A stretch of DNA of 13,352 nucleotides from assembly GCA_964457365.1 (NCBI GenBank), contig CAYWFP010000103.1:1-13352 (forward strand), written 5' to 3'. The translations under genes and the position numbers were made by a program. This document shows, piece after piece, positions 7,177 through 13,352 of the stretch. The stretch is from CAYWFP01 sp964457365. GTDB lineage: Bacteria > Planctomycetota > SZUA-567. Each line of letters opens with the position of its first letter. Positions within the stretch are counted from its first letter, which is position 1. Below the pieces are notes generated by a model. That model did no database searches. It was given only the letters and a program-made list of their open reading frames with translations, and was not told the origin of the DNA.

Positions 7177-8019
7177 CTATTCCTCGATGATGACCGGGCC
7201 GCCTTCCTCAATCACCTCCACCGGTTCGTCCATCGGGCCTTCGATATCCATCACGGCCGAGACGTTCATCAAACCACTGGCGGCCGGATCGATGAAGATC
7301 TCCACGCGCCGGTTCATCTGCTTGTTGCGCGTCGAAGTATTCGGTCTGACCGGGTGCAGCGCACCCCAGCCGCTGGGGTACATCTTGTCCGGCGGATAGC
7401 CGTTCTTCTTGAGTTCGTTGAGCACCGACCACGAGCGCATAACCGAAAGATGACGGTTGTCCTTGATCCCGCGCTTGGCCGCGTGCTTGATCGGATCGTT
7501 GTCGGTGTGACCGACGATGAGGAGCGTATACCCTTCGGGCGCCATGAACTCGGTGAAGCGCGCGAGCGCCTTCTTGCCGTCGGGCATCAGTTCGTACTTT
7601 CCGGAGGCGAAGAAGTAGTCGCCGGGGATCAAGAGCCGGTTGCCCACGAGGACGCCGCCCATCTCCTTGGCCAACTGCTGCAACTGCGCCTGCACCTTCT
7701 CGCTCAAGCGCACCCGCCCCTCGAGTTCGCGGACTTTCTGTTCGTAAAGGGCGACCTTCCGCAGCGCCGCGTCGCGCTCCAACCGCAACCGCGCCAGCTC
7801 CTCCGGCTCGGGCCGTCCGCCCGCGCGCAACGACTGGATCTCGCTTTCGAGCGCTTCCGCCTGGGCCTGAAGCGCTTCGCATTGGTCGTTGAGCTCCATA
7901 ATCGTTACCCGCAGTTGCTGGTTCTCCTGCTGCAACTGCGTCACCTGCGGGCACCCGGCGGTCACGATCGTCGCCATCCCGGCCAAGACCAGCTTCCATA
8001 CGCCGCCACGGAGATTCAT
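7177..8019 (-). CDS. OmpA-family peptidoglycan-associated lipoprotein with coiled coil
   Basis: A 280-residue envelope protein. Residues 1-22 are a signal peptide ending in TAGC, with Cys 23 as the likely lipidated residue; Thr at -3 makes the lipobox slightly irregular. Residues about 26-120 form a long heptad-rich coiled coil (QLQQENQQLR, LNDQCEALQAQAEALESEIQSL, LERDAALRKVALYEQKVRELEGR). The OmpA/MotB-type domain (about 128-245) binds peptidoglycan in this family. It shows YFFASGKYELMPDGKKAL, VGHTDNDPI, NRHLSVMRSWSVLNEL with the conserved Asn/Leu/Ser/Arg pattern, and NKQMNRRVEIFI. An acidic tail follows (MDEPVEVIEEGGPVIIEE). AAGGAG lies 5 nt before the ATG. It probably ties the outer membrane to the cell wall, or is a Pal/MotB-like partner of an unknown system. 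No tol or mot gene is adjacent. It has its own terminator. Confidence 0.9.
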   Translation of the reverse strand: MNLRGGVWKLVLAGMATIVTAGCPQVTQLQQENQQLRVTIMELNDQCEALQAQAEALESEIQSLRAGGRPEPEELARLRLERDAALRKVALYEQKVRELEGRVRLSEKVQAQLQQLAKEMGGVLVGNRLLIPGDYFFASGKYELMPDGKKALARFTEFMAPEGYTLLIVGHTDNDPIKHAAKRGIKDNRHLSVMRSWSVLNELKKNGYPPDKMYPSGWGALHPVRPNTSTRNKQMNRRVEIFIDPAASGLMNVSAVMDIEGPMDEPVEVIEEGGPVIIEE

Positions 8020-8097
8020 AAACGCTCCTTCTTTCGATCAGCAGACGAACCGCGCTCGCCACCAGACTATTGCCGTCCGATAAACGTCTCTTTCAAT

Positions 8098-8116
8098 AAA
8101 AAAGCGCTCCCCGCTT
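8098..8116 (-). terminator. Intrinsic terminator of the HTH/acidic/TM protein gene
   Basis: On the minus strand AAGCG (8116-8112), a 5-nt loop and CGCTT (8106-8102) form a short stem followed by an uninterrupted T run ending at 8098. It lies about 70 nt after the stop at 8187 and before the OmpA-family gene, so the two genes are probably separate transcripts. The stem is short. Confidence 0.55.
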
Positions 8117-8186
8117 CGGACAGCCAAAAACGGACGGAGCAGACCGCCCCATCCGTATGGACTGATCGCGTTTCCCGAGAAAACCG

Positions 8187-9548
8187 CTACATCCCCAAGC
8201 CGCCGTCATCGAGCGACTCCTGGATCACGTCCTCGGTCAGGTCGTGTCGGACCCGGTAGTCCTGGAACTCCTTCACGTCCAACGACGTACCCCACCACCA
8301 CTTCGGCGGCGTCCCGTCGAGTTGCCACTCGGTGAAGCCCTTGAAGATATTGTCGTCGTGGATCGCCGGGATCGCGGGGATCGGATCGACCTGCTCACCG
8401 GGGGACTCGGCGGGATTCGGCACATTCTCGGCCTCTTCCTTCTCGATGCGCATGAAAACCAGCACGCCCGGGCCGGGTATATCGGTCTCGCCCTGCCAGA
8501 TGATGAACGAATAGAGCAGCACCGGATAGACCATGCCGAGGAAGGTGACGAGAAGCAGGAAGGTCCACACCGGACTGGTGCGTCCCACGGCGGGCGCTTC
8601 GGGCTCGGGCATGCGCCGACGGGCGCTGACGCGCTGCGAAGCGCGGGCGGCACGACGACTGGAAGCGGCGCTGACGCCCTCTTCTTCCTCGTCCAGTTGA
8701 ACGGGCTCGTCGGCGAGAGTAATAGAGCCGTCGTCTTCCTCTTCGACGATCAGTGTCGGTTGTTCCTCGTCCTCGAAACTCTCGTCGACAAGGGTCACCT
8801 CCTGCGTGCCGACACCCGCCTCGTCGCCGTCGACCATCGCCAGGTCTTCGTCTTCGAACACGATCTCTTCGGTGCCGAGGCCGTCGCTGCTGGGCGTCTC
8901 GAGCACCGGCTCGGTACCGCCGCCTTCCTCCTCCGGCTCCAGATGCACCGTCGCTTCGGAGACATCGATATCGTCGTCATCGCCGGCCTGCGGCGCTTCC
9001 TCGAGCTCTTCGAGTTCCTCGAGTTCGTCTTCGTCTTCCGAGGGCAGCTCGTCCATCGCCAACGTCTCCTCATTGGACGGGGCTGGTTCCTCGACAACTT
9101 CCGGCTGCGGCTCCGGTTCCGGCTCGGGTTCCGGCTCCGGTTCGGGCGCTGCCTCCGCCTCGACCTCGCCGGCCATACCCGCCTGGGCCACCTCGGGCTC
9201 CTCCTCGACCGCTTCGATCTCCGGTACGGAGTCGCCCTCTTCCACCTGCAGCAGTTCCACGTCTTCGGCGCTTTCGGCCTCTGGGGGCGCCACCGGCACC
9301 TCCTCGACCTCGTCCTCGCTGTCGATCAGAACGATATCGGCGGGCAATTCTTCCAGATCCACCGATTCCATTCCGTCTCCGAGGGCCGCGCCCAGGCGTT
9401 CGCTCACGTCGCTTTCGCGTATTTTCATTTCACCGTGAATCCGAAACGCCCGCAGTTCGTTGGCCAGAACCAGGTTGAGTACCTCTTCCTCCTCAACACC
9501 CAGCTTCTGGGCCGCCTCCTGAAGACTCAGATACTGTTCCTCTGCCAC
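8187..9548 (-). CDS. MerR/excisionase-type HTH protein with long acidic linker and one TM segment
   Basis: A 453-residue protein of unrecognised family. Residues 6-50 read as an excisionase/MerR-like helix-turn-helix (LSLQEAAQKLGVEEEEVLNL, then FRIHGEMKIRESDV). Residues about 60-292 are an extremely acidic low-complexity stretch, including a Glu-Pro repeat at 135-150 and DEDELEELEELEE. A basic patch (SRRAARASQRVSARRR, 297-312) precedes one strong TM segment (about 327-351), giving a cytoplasmic N-terminus by the positive-inside rule. The 100-residue tail beyond the membrane contains FKGFTEWQLDGTPPKWWWG. I start at GTG 9548, with AAAGG 8 nt upstream and the HTH beginning at residue 6. A further GTG at 9602 adds 18 unlikely residues. 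The acidic region may space, bind cations or mimic DNA. Membrane-tethered regulator or chromosome anchor are both possible. Confidence 0.8.
   Translation of the reverse strand: MAEEQYLSLQEAAQKLGVEEEEVLNLVLANELRAFRIHGEMKIRESDVSERLGAALGDGMESVDLEELPADIVLIDSEDEVEEVPVAPPEAESAEDVELLQVEEGDSVPEIEAVEEEPEVAQAGMAGEVEAEAAPEPEPEPEPEPEPQPEVVEEPAPSNEETLAMDELPSEDEDELEELEELEEAPQAGDDDDIDVSEATVHLEPEEEGGGTEPVLETPSSDGLGTEEIVFEDEDLAMVDGDEAGVGTQEVTLVDESFEDEEQPTLIVEEEDDGSITLADEPVQLDEEEEGVSAASSRRAARASQRVSARRRMPEPEAPAVGRTSPVWTFLLLVTFLGMVYPVLLYSFIIWQGETDIPGPGVLVFMRIEKEEAENVPNPAESPGEQVDPIPAIPAIHDDNIFKGFTEWQLDGTPPKWWWGTSLDVKEFQDYRVRHDLTEDVIQESLDDGGLGM
9099..9146 (-). repeat. Glu-Pro repeat within the acidic linker
   Basis: About seven tandem GAA/GAG-CCG-type dipeptide codons encode alternating Pro-Glu from residue 135 to 150, with one Gln. 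At DNA level these are imperfect hexamer repeats (variants of GGTTCC/GGCTCC on the plus strand), prone to slippage without loss of frame. Confidence 0.8.
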
Positions 9549-9642
9549 AGTGGATGCCTTTCTTCTTCCTGCGACGCCCCGTGGAGCGCAAGAAGGGCAC
9601 ACAACGCTTATTTGCGCCCTTCCCCCGGTTCATTTCACAGTT

Positions 9643-9981
9643 TTATCGCCGTGCGGCCTCTTTTTCGTATTCCTGCTTCGCGTCCTTGACCGACATGCCG
9701 CGGCGATCGTTCATATCCTCGAGACGGTCGTATTGGTACGACCTGGAGGCGCGAAAGCCGAATTTGTTCCCGTCGTACGCATAGAGCGCGATATGTTTCG
9801 ATTCGGTGTTGACAAGATAAAGGTACGTGTCCTTGGTATCGCTGACGGTCAACGCGATAACGCTGCCACCAGCGGCATGATCGGCCGCCAGCCCTTCCCC
9901 GCCGCCGCGGATGGCCAAGACGGCCAGAAACGCAACAGTCATGCCCAAAAGGATCATTTTCACCGCTTCACCAGCTTTCAT
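9643..9981 (-). CDS. Small exported protein, unknown function
   Basis: A 112-residue protein with a basic N-terminus and a hydrophobic segment (about 9-24), a signal anchor or cleaved signal, followed by a Gly-rich stretch. The conserved-looking core (about 40-86) is beta-rich: SVIALTVSDTKDTYLYLVNTESKHIALYAYDGNKFGFRASRSYQYDRLED. This looks like a two- or three-blade fragment of a repeat that compares a stored value with a Tyr-rich output, and ends in a basic/acidic helix. I do not recognise a family. The start at 9981 is supported by GGGAGAA 5 nt upstream; an internal ATG at 9957 would remove the basic lead but keep the hydrophobic segment. A strong promoter lies at 10035-10063. It is 94 nt upstream of the HTH/acidic/TM gene on the same strand and could be cotranscribed with it. 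Confidence 0.75.
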   Translation of the reverse strand: MKAGEAVKMILLGMTVAFLAVLAIRGGGEGLAADHAAGGSVIALTVSDTKDTYLYLVNTESKHIALYAYDGNKFGFRASRSYQYDRLEDMNDRRGMSVKDAKQEYEKEAARR

Positions 9982-10034
9982 CCGCGTTCTCCCGATTCGA
10001 AGACAACAAGTCGACCGTATACACTCTACTTCCT

Positions 10035-10063
10035 ATCATACAATGAATTACAAAATCATGCAA
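10035..10063 (-). promoter_or_regulatory. Sigma70-like promoter for the 112-aa exported protein gene
   Basis: Read on the minus strand, TTGCAT (10063-10058, 4 of 6) is followed by a 17-nt spacer and TATGAT (10040-10035, 5 of 6). It sits in a markedly A/T-rich patch about 50 nt before the start codon at 9981 and may also drive the downstream HTH/acidic/TM gene. Confidence 0.65.
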
Positions 10064-10187
10064 GACGATTTCGCCGTCTGCGCACCGGGAACCGCTATCC
10101 TGTAAATCGACCATTTCCAAGTCCATGCTTTAGCGGACATGCCGCGGAAACAGATGAATTCGAAAACTTACGACTTCTTCTGAAGCC

Positions 10188-10215
10188 TTGCGCAAAACAC
10201 TCGTTTGCGCATGAT
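10188..10215 (+). promoter_or_regulatory. Inverted-repeat operator overlapping a candidate promoter of the TauE/SafE permease
   Basis: TGCGCAAA (10189-10196), a 7-nt spacer and TTTGCGCA (10204-10211) form a perfect 8-bp interrupted palindrome, 30 nt before the permease start. It overlaps a possible promoter, TTGCGC (10188-10193), a 16-nt spacer and CATGAT (10210-10215, 4 of 6). Such a placement is typical of a repressor site, but the same bases could instead form an mRNA hairpin. The regulator is not identifiable. Confidence 0.45.
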
Positions 10216-10240
10216 AGGACCGCTTCCGGGAAAGGAACCG

Positions 10241-11002
10241 ATGTTTCAGAACCTGACCGAAATCGAATGGGTTGTCGTTATTCTCTGCGCGCTGCTGATC
10301 GGCTTCGCCAAAAGCGGCATCGCCGGCACCGGCACGATCGTCATCCCCCTCATGGCCAGCATCTTCCCCGCAGGGCGCTCCACCGGCGTCCTGCTGCCGA
10401 TGCTGGTCGTCGGCGATATCTTCGCCGTCTTCTTCTACCGTACGACAATTTCGTGGAAGCACGTCCTCCGTCCGCTTCCGTGCGCCTTGGCCGGGGTAGT
10501 GATCGGCTGGGCGCTGGTGTATACTTACCGCCCGGGCGATCATTATCTCAAAATAATTATCGGGGTGATCGTCTTGGCCATGCTGGCAATCCAGGCTTGG
10601 CGCCAATGGCGTAACGGCTTTGATGCCAAGGAGATGCCGCTTCCGGCGGTGCTGCTCCTGGGCCTCGGCGGCGGCATCGCGACCATGCTGGCCAATGCCG
10701 CGGGGCCGGTATTCATCGTCTACCTGCTGGCGATGAACCTGCCGAAGGAGGAATTCAACGGCACGCGCGCGGTGATCTTCCTGCTGCTCAACCTCTTCAA
10801 ACTACCCTTCAGTCACAACCTCGGCTACATCGATCCGGCATCGCTGCTGTTCAACATGAAAATGCTGCTCCTGATCCCGCTCGGAGCGTTCATCGGCAAG
10901 GTGGTGGTGGTGAAGATCAATCAGCGCACGTTCGGGTGGGCGGTATGGATCATGACCATTGTCGCCTCGGCGAAGCTGTTGCTCGACGGCTTCCGCGGAT
11001 AA
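10241..11002 (+). CDS. TauE/SafE-family permease (sulfite/organosulfonate exporter family)
   Basis: A 253-residue membrane protein of the usual family length with seven or eight TM segments. The N-terminal half opens with LLIGFAKSGIAGTGTIVIPLMA (about 19-40), the family's signature glycine-rich helix pair. The second half repeats it as LLGLGGGIATMLANAAGPVFIVYLLAM, which corresponds to the G..stm.naaGP signature of TauE. Members export sulfite, sulfoacetate or other small anions, but many have no known substrate and none can be read from this sequence. The ATG at 10241 is preferred because GGGAAAGGA lies just upstream and the first TM segment starts soon after; the open frame begins at a TTG at 10205. 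The convergent STAS gene ends 8 nt away. A palindromic operator candidate at 10189-10211 suggests regulated expression. Confidence 0.88.
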   Translation: MFQNLTEIEWVVVILCALLIGFAKSGIAGTGTIVIPLMASIFPAGRSTGVLLPMLVVGDIFAVFFYRTTISWKHVLRPLPCALAGVVIGWALVYTYRPGDHYLKIIIGVIVLAMLAIQAWRQWRNGFDAKEMPLPAVLLLGLGGGIATMLANAAGPVFIVYLLAMNLPKEEFNGTRAVIFLLLNLFKLPFSHNLGYIDPASLLFNMKMLLLIPLGAFIGKVVVVKINQRTFGWAVWIMTIVASAKLLLDGFRG

Positions 11003-11010
11003 ACGCCCGT

Positions 11011-11466
11011 TCAGCCGGCCTCGTATTCCTGGGTTAACTCTTCCCATTCCTCGATTCGTTCGAGCGCCTCGACGAGGCTGGGGAAGAGATGAAACGCATC
11101 GCGCATGCCGAGCATGTAGATCATTTTCTTGATCTGTTCGTCGGCACTTACGATCAGGAGCTCGCTCCCCTGCTCGCGCCGTTGCTCGGCCAGAAACCAG
11201 AGAAAACCCAGCGCCATGGAGGAGAAGAAGCGGCATTCGGTGCAGTCGACGATCAAATGCCCCGGCACGAGGTCCAGATGGCCGGCCGTCCGCTCGACCA
11301 ATGACGCCGCGCCAGACCCAAGCACCTTACCCGAAACACGAATAATCGGATGGCCGGAAGGATGGATATCGCCAGCGACGGCGAATTCGGCATGCTCCTG
11401 GTCGATCAGCTTGACCCCAACCAGGAGCGCGTCCATCTCATGTTGGGTAATCGGGTTGAGAACCAT
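11011..11466 (-). CDS. STAS-domain protein (anti-sigma factor antagonist-like)
   Basis: A 151-residue protein with a roughly 35-residue N-terminal extension and a STAS domain (about 40-140). The domain shows the strand IIRVSGKVLGSGAASLVE, the strand LIVDCTECRFFSSMALGFLWFL with SSMALG at 82-87 in place of the DSSGLG of SpoIIAA/RsbV, and SELLIVSAD followed by IYMLGMRDAFHLFPSLVEAL. The position phosphorylated by anti-sigma kinases is still serine (82 or 83), but the preceding Asp is Phe. The protein could therefore be a partner-switching antagonist or a phosphorylation-independent scaffold. No kinase (RsbW-like), phosphatase (SpoIIE-like) or sigma factor is in the window. The ATG at 11466 has GGAG 4 nt upstream. 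Fold is well supported, partner unknown. Confidence 0.82.
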   Translation of the reverse strand: MVLNPITQHEMDALLVGVKLIDQEHAEFAVAGDIHPSGHPIIRVSGKVLGSGAASLVERTAGHLDLVPGHLIVDCTECRFFSSMALGFLWFLAEQRREQGSELLIVSADEQIKKMIYMLGMRDAFHLFPSLVEALERIEEWEELTQEYEAG

Positions 11467-11526
11467 AGAACTCCATGACCGAAACGATTTCCAACACGAT
11501 ACGCATGATCCCCTTACGGCATATTC

Positions 11527-11554
11527 AGTATACGGAATGCGCGGATTTACGCAA
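11527..11554 (-). promoter_or_regulatory. Candidate promoter of the STAS gene
   Basis: On the minus strand TTGCGT (11554-11549, 3 of 6) is followed by a 16-nt spacer and TATACT (11532-11527, 5 of 6), about 60 nt before the start codon at 11466. Confidence 0.45.
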
Positions 11555-11566
11555 ACACGAGTCCTA

Positions 11567-11589
11567 AACGAAAAGCAACTTTTCCCGTT
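11567..11589 (-). terminator. Weak hairpin after the DUF1015 gene
   Basis: AACGAAAAG (11567-11575), a 3-nt loop, then CTTTT and CGTT (11579-11589) pair with a two-base bulge. On the minus strand it lies about 18 nt after the DUF1015 stop and is followed by only three T residues, so termination is uncertain. Confidence 0.3.
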
Positions 11590-11606
11590 CCGCTATCGGC
11601 AACGAT

Positions 11607-12970
11607 CTACCAGAAAAAATGGAACACCAATCCTGACAAGACTTTGGGATAGAAATAGGTGCTTTTCTGCGGCATTACCGCTCCCGCGCGCGAAACCTCT
11701 CGCACCTGGTCCATGCGGGTGGGGCGCATGAGAAAGCCGGCCTGCACGCCCTCGGCGCTGGCGCGGGCGCGCGAGGTCGCTTCGGACGCGTCCTTGGAGT
11801 AGTAGATATTCTCCTTGCGCAAGAGCCGTTCCTCGTCGATACCCAGAAGATCCTCGAGAATCAGAAGATGCAGCACCGAGACGTCCAGTTCCTGCCAGGC
11901 CGCGCACGCGTCCGGCGCCCGTTCCTTCATCACCGCCGGATCTTTCAGCGCCAACGTGTAAAGACCTTCGGGCAGGACCAGCGTGAAGGTCGGCGCCTGC
12001 GCGTTCTCGAGCGCGGAGAGCGCCGCCGCCTCGTTCTCGACGGGCTGCGCCTCGAAATGCCGGCTGCAGCCTTCGGGCAGCGNNNNNNNNNNACGCGGAC
12101 CGGAAGCGCCGCTTCCTCGCCTCCCCCTTCGGGCAGCGTTTCGACGGAGAAGTCCGCGATGCCGTAGACCAGCCGGTGCGTCGGCAGGATCACCAGCCCG
12201 GGATCGGAGTCGGGGACGATGAGCATGAGCGCGTAATCGGCGTCCAGTCCGCCCAGCTCAGGTGGCGTCCGGCCGGCGACGCGCATGGCTTCGCGCACCT
12301 CGTTGCGATAGGTCAGGGCGGTCTCGTAGCGATGATGTCCGTCAGCGATGAAGATCTGCTGCGGGCAGGAAAGACCGAGTACGTGCTGAAGCTTATCCTC
12401 GTGATCCACCACCCAGAGGCGATGCGTGACGCCTTCGTCCTCGATCGTCGCCACCGGCTCGTAGTCGACCAGCCCCGCCAGCGCCTGCTGAACCCCGCCT
12501 TCGGGATCGGTCAGCAGGCCGAAGACCGGGCCCGGATTGCCGCGGACCGCGCGCATCAATTCCAGCCGATCCACCTTCGGCCCGGCCAGCGTCTTCTCGT
12601 GGGGGTAGATCCCCCCCTGCCCCCACTCGGCCAGTCGGATACGGGCGAAGTAGCCCCGCCGCGTCTGCGGTTTGCCGTCGACAATGAATGTCTGCTCGTA
12701 GAGATAGAGCGCGGGGCGGTCCTGGATGAACAACCCCTCCTCGCGCCAGGCGTCCAGATGCGCGGCCGCGCGCGTATAGCGGTTGTCCTGTTCGTTGTCG
12801 TCATCGCGCGTCTTGCCGAGGACGAGGCGGACGGCGTTGCAATCGTGCCGCCGGTAAAGCGCCTCCTGCATCGAAGCATCCACCACGTCGTACGGCGGCA
12901 TGGTCACATCGGCGTAGTTCACCTTTCCCGGGTCGTACCGCCAGCCGCAAAAAGCCTGAATCGTGGGCAT
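11607..12970 (-). CDS. DUF1015-family protein, interrupted by an assembly gap and frame change
   Basis: The N-terminal 278 residues (12970 down to 12137) and the C-terminal part (12082 down to 11607) are both clearly DUF1015, but lie in different frames across a 10-N gap. N-terminal landmarks are MPPYDV, YLYEQTF, GIYPHEKTL, FIADGHHRYETALTY and ILPTHRLVYGI. C-terminal landmarks are EENIYYSKDA-like KENIYYSKDA, AGFLMRPTRMDQVREVS and MPQKSTYFYPKVLSGL, which end the family. Collapsing a 13-bp direct repeat on both sides of the gap removes 56 nt and yields one 435-residue frame of normal family length. DUF1015 proteins are widespread, soluble and of unknown biochemical function. The ATG at 12970 has AAAGGA 6-7 nt upstream. 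It follows ahcY on the same strand after 120 nt and may be cotranscribed. The break is probably technical rather than a real pseudogene. Confidence 0.88.
12070..12138. repeat. 13-bp direct repeat flanking the assembly gap
   Basis: The same 13 bases, CCTTCGGGCAGCG, occur at 12070-12082, directly before the N run, and at 12126-12138. A 7-bp inverted repeat with a single central base (GGAAGCG at 12102-12108, CGCTTCC at 12110-12116) lies between them next to the gap edge. Confidence 0.85.
12083..12092. other. Assembly gap (10 N) inside the DUF1015 gene
   Basis: Ten N residues. The length looks like an arbitrary scaffolding placeholder, because it does not keep the reading frame of the surrounding gene. 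Confidence 0.97.
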
Positions 12971-13012
12971 AAGATTTCCTTTACTCGCATAACACACGCA
13001 AAGCGATATAGA

Positions 13013-13040
13013 ACGGGCGCCCCGCAGACGGGCCGCCCGT
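13013..13040 (-). terminator. GC hairpin between ahcY and the DUF1015 gene
   Basis: ACGGGCG (13013-13019) and CGCCCGT (13034-13040) can pair as a 7-bp stem with a 14-nt loop downstream of the ahcY stop. No clear T-tract follows on the minus strand, so this may be an attenuator or mRNA processing structure, or nothing. Confidence 0.25.
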
Positions 13041-13090
13041 GCCGGAGCCGACAAGCGCGCCCCGTGGTCAGCCGCGCAGCGCGGCCGCAA

Positions 13091-13352
13091 TCAGTACCGG
13101 TAGTGCTCGGGCTTGTACGGACCCTCCAGCGGCACGCCGATGTAGTCGGCCTGCTCCCGGGTCATCTGCGTCAGCCTGGCGCCGAGCTTGTCCAGGTGCA
13201 GCCGCGCCACCTCCTCGTCGAGCTCCTTGCTGAGGCGGTAGACGCCGATCTCGCGATCCTGGTTCTCCCAGAGATCGATCTGCGCCAGCGTCTGGTTGGT
13301 GAAGCTGTTGGACATGACGAAGCTGGGATGCCCGGTGGCACACCCGAGATTG
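13091..13352 (-). CDS. ahcY: Adenosylhomocysteinase, C-terminal part (5' end outside window)
   Basis: The last 87 residues of S-adenosylhomocysteine hydrolase, which splits SAH into adenosine and homocysteine and so relieves product inhibition of methyltransferases. The frame enters the window inside the strongly conserved NLGCATGHPSFVMSNSFTNQ segment that contributes to the NAD and active site. It continues through QIDLWE, VYRLSKELDEEVARLHLDKLG and the terminal KPEHYRY, where the family's Lys and Tyr reach into the NAD site of the neighbouring subunit. The ATG at 13315 is an internal methionine. The DUF1015 gene follows 120 nt downstream on the same strand. Any SAH riboswitch would lie upstream of the gene and outside this window. 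Confidence 0.95.
   Translation of the reverse strand, partial: NLGCATGHPSFVMSNSFTNQTLAQIDLWENQDREIGVYRLSKELDEEVARLHLDKLGARLTQMTREQADYIGVPLEGPYKPEHYRY

Noticed and set aside
8806..9438. Serine-rich plus-strand open frame with GSGSGS runs
   Set aside because: It is the antisense reading of the Glu-Pro repeat and Glu-rich linker, not an independent gene.
9549..9602. GTG start at 9602 for the HTH/acidic/TM protein
   Set aside because: The 18 added residues (Cys/Arg-rich) do not fit, while the GTG at 9548 has a Shine-Dalgarno at good spacing and begins just before the HTH.
9581..9632. GAAGGGC/GCCCTTC inverted repeat between the 112-aa gene and the HTH gene as a terminator
   Set aside because: The loop is long, alternative pairings compete and no T-tract follows on the minus strand, so I cannot support termination here.
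8244..9689. Long plus-strand open frame of 481 codons opposite the HTH/acidic/TM gene
   Set aside because: It mirrors the acidic gene codon by codon, has no ribosome-binding site and reads as His/Arg/Leu low complexity. The minus-strand protein has an HTH, a TM segment and a terminator.
11607..12970. DUF1015 as a genuine pseudogene by frameshift
   Set aside because: The frame change coincides with the N gap and vanishes when the flanking direct repeat is collapsed; both halves are otherwise well conserved.
1..13352. CRISPR array, tRNA or rRNA genes, insertion sequences, prophage or defence modules
   Set aside because: No regularly spaced repeats, cloverleaf or rRNA signatures, transposase or integrase motifs, or known defence domains were seen on either strand.

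Overview
The window is a GC-rich stretch of bacterial chromosome coding for housekeeping and cell-envelope proteins. A run of 10 N marks it as a scaffolded draft or metagenome assembly. Signal peptides, an OmpA-type lipoprotein, and a FMN_bind protein suggest a Gram-negative-type (diderm) cell. The mix of an acidic DNA-binding/membrane protein, an AMMECR1-like/alpha-toroid protein and a small Tyr/Asp-rich exported protein is reminiscent of PVC-type or similar deep bacterial lineages, but the sequence alone does not settle taxonomy. I see no tRNA, rRNA, CRISPR array, transposase, phage or defence genes.

Layout. (1) 1-1066, plus strand: the 3' end of asd (lysine/threonine pathway), then queC (7-deazaguanine/queuosine pathway) 16 nt later. 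(2) 1056-1448, minus: a small exported FMN_bind protein whose 3' end overlaps queC by 11 nt. (3) 1626-2171, plus: cobO/btuR, the cobalamin adenosyltransferase, behind a good sigma70-like promoter. (4) 2274-5028, minus: a tight operon of a CPBP intramembrane protease, rsmE and a two-TM potassium-channel-like protein with a degenerate RCK domain. The channel start overlaps the rsmE stop as ATGA. (5) 5185-7104, plus: a 639-aa secreted protein with an AMMECR1-like N-terminal half and an alpha/alpha-toroid C-terminal half, divergent from region 4 with promoters on both strands. (6) 7177-9981, minus: three envelope-related genes, in transcription order a 112-aa exported protein, a 453-aa protein with a MerR/excisionase-type HTH, a very acidic linker and one TM segment, and an OmpA-family lipoprotein. 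Each of the last two seems to be followed by its own intrinsic terminator. (7) 10241-11002, plus: a TauE/SafE-family permease preceded by a perfect 8-bp inverted repeat. (8) 11011-11466, minus: a STAS-domain protein. (9) 11607-12970, minus: a DUF1015 protein split by an assembly gap with a frame change. (10) 13091-window end, minus: the C-terminal part of ahcY.

The genes do not form one pathway. The best-supported functional units are the protease-rsmE-channel operon and the envelope cluster in region 6. The items most worth a second look are the HTH/acidic/TM protein, the channel whose RCK domain lacks the nucleotide-binding glycines, the AMMECR1-like/toroid fusion, the inverted repeat before the permease, and the gap in the DUF1015 gene, where collapsing a 13-bp direct repeat exactly restores the reading frame.
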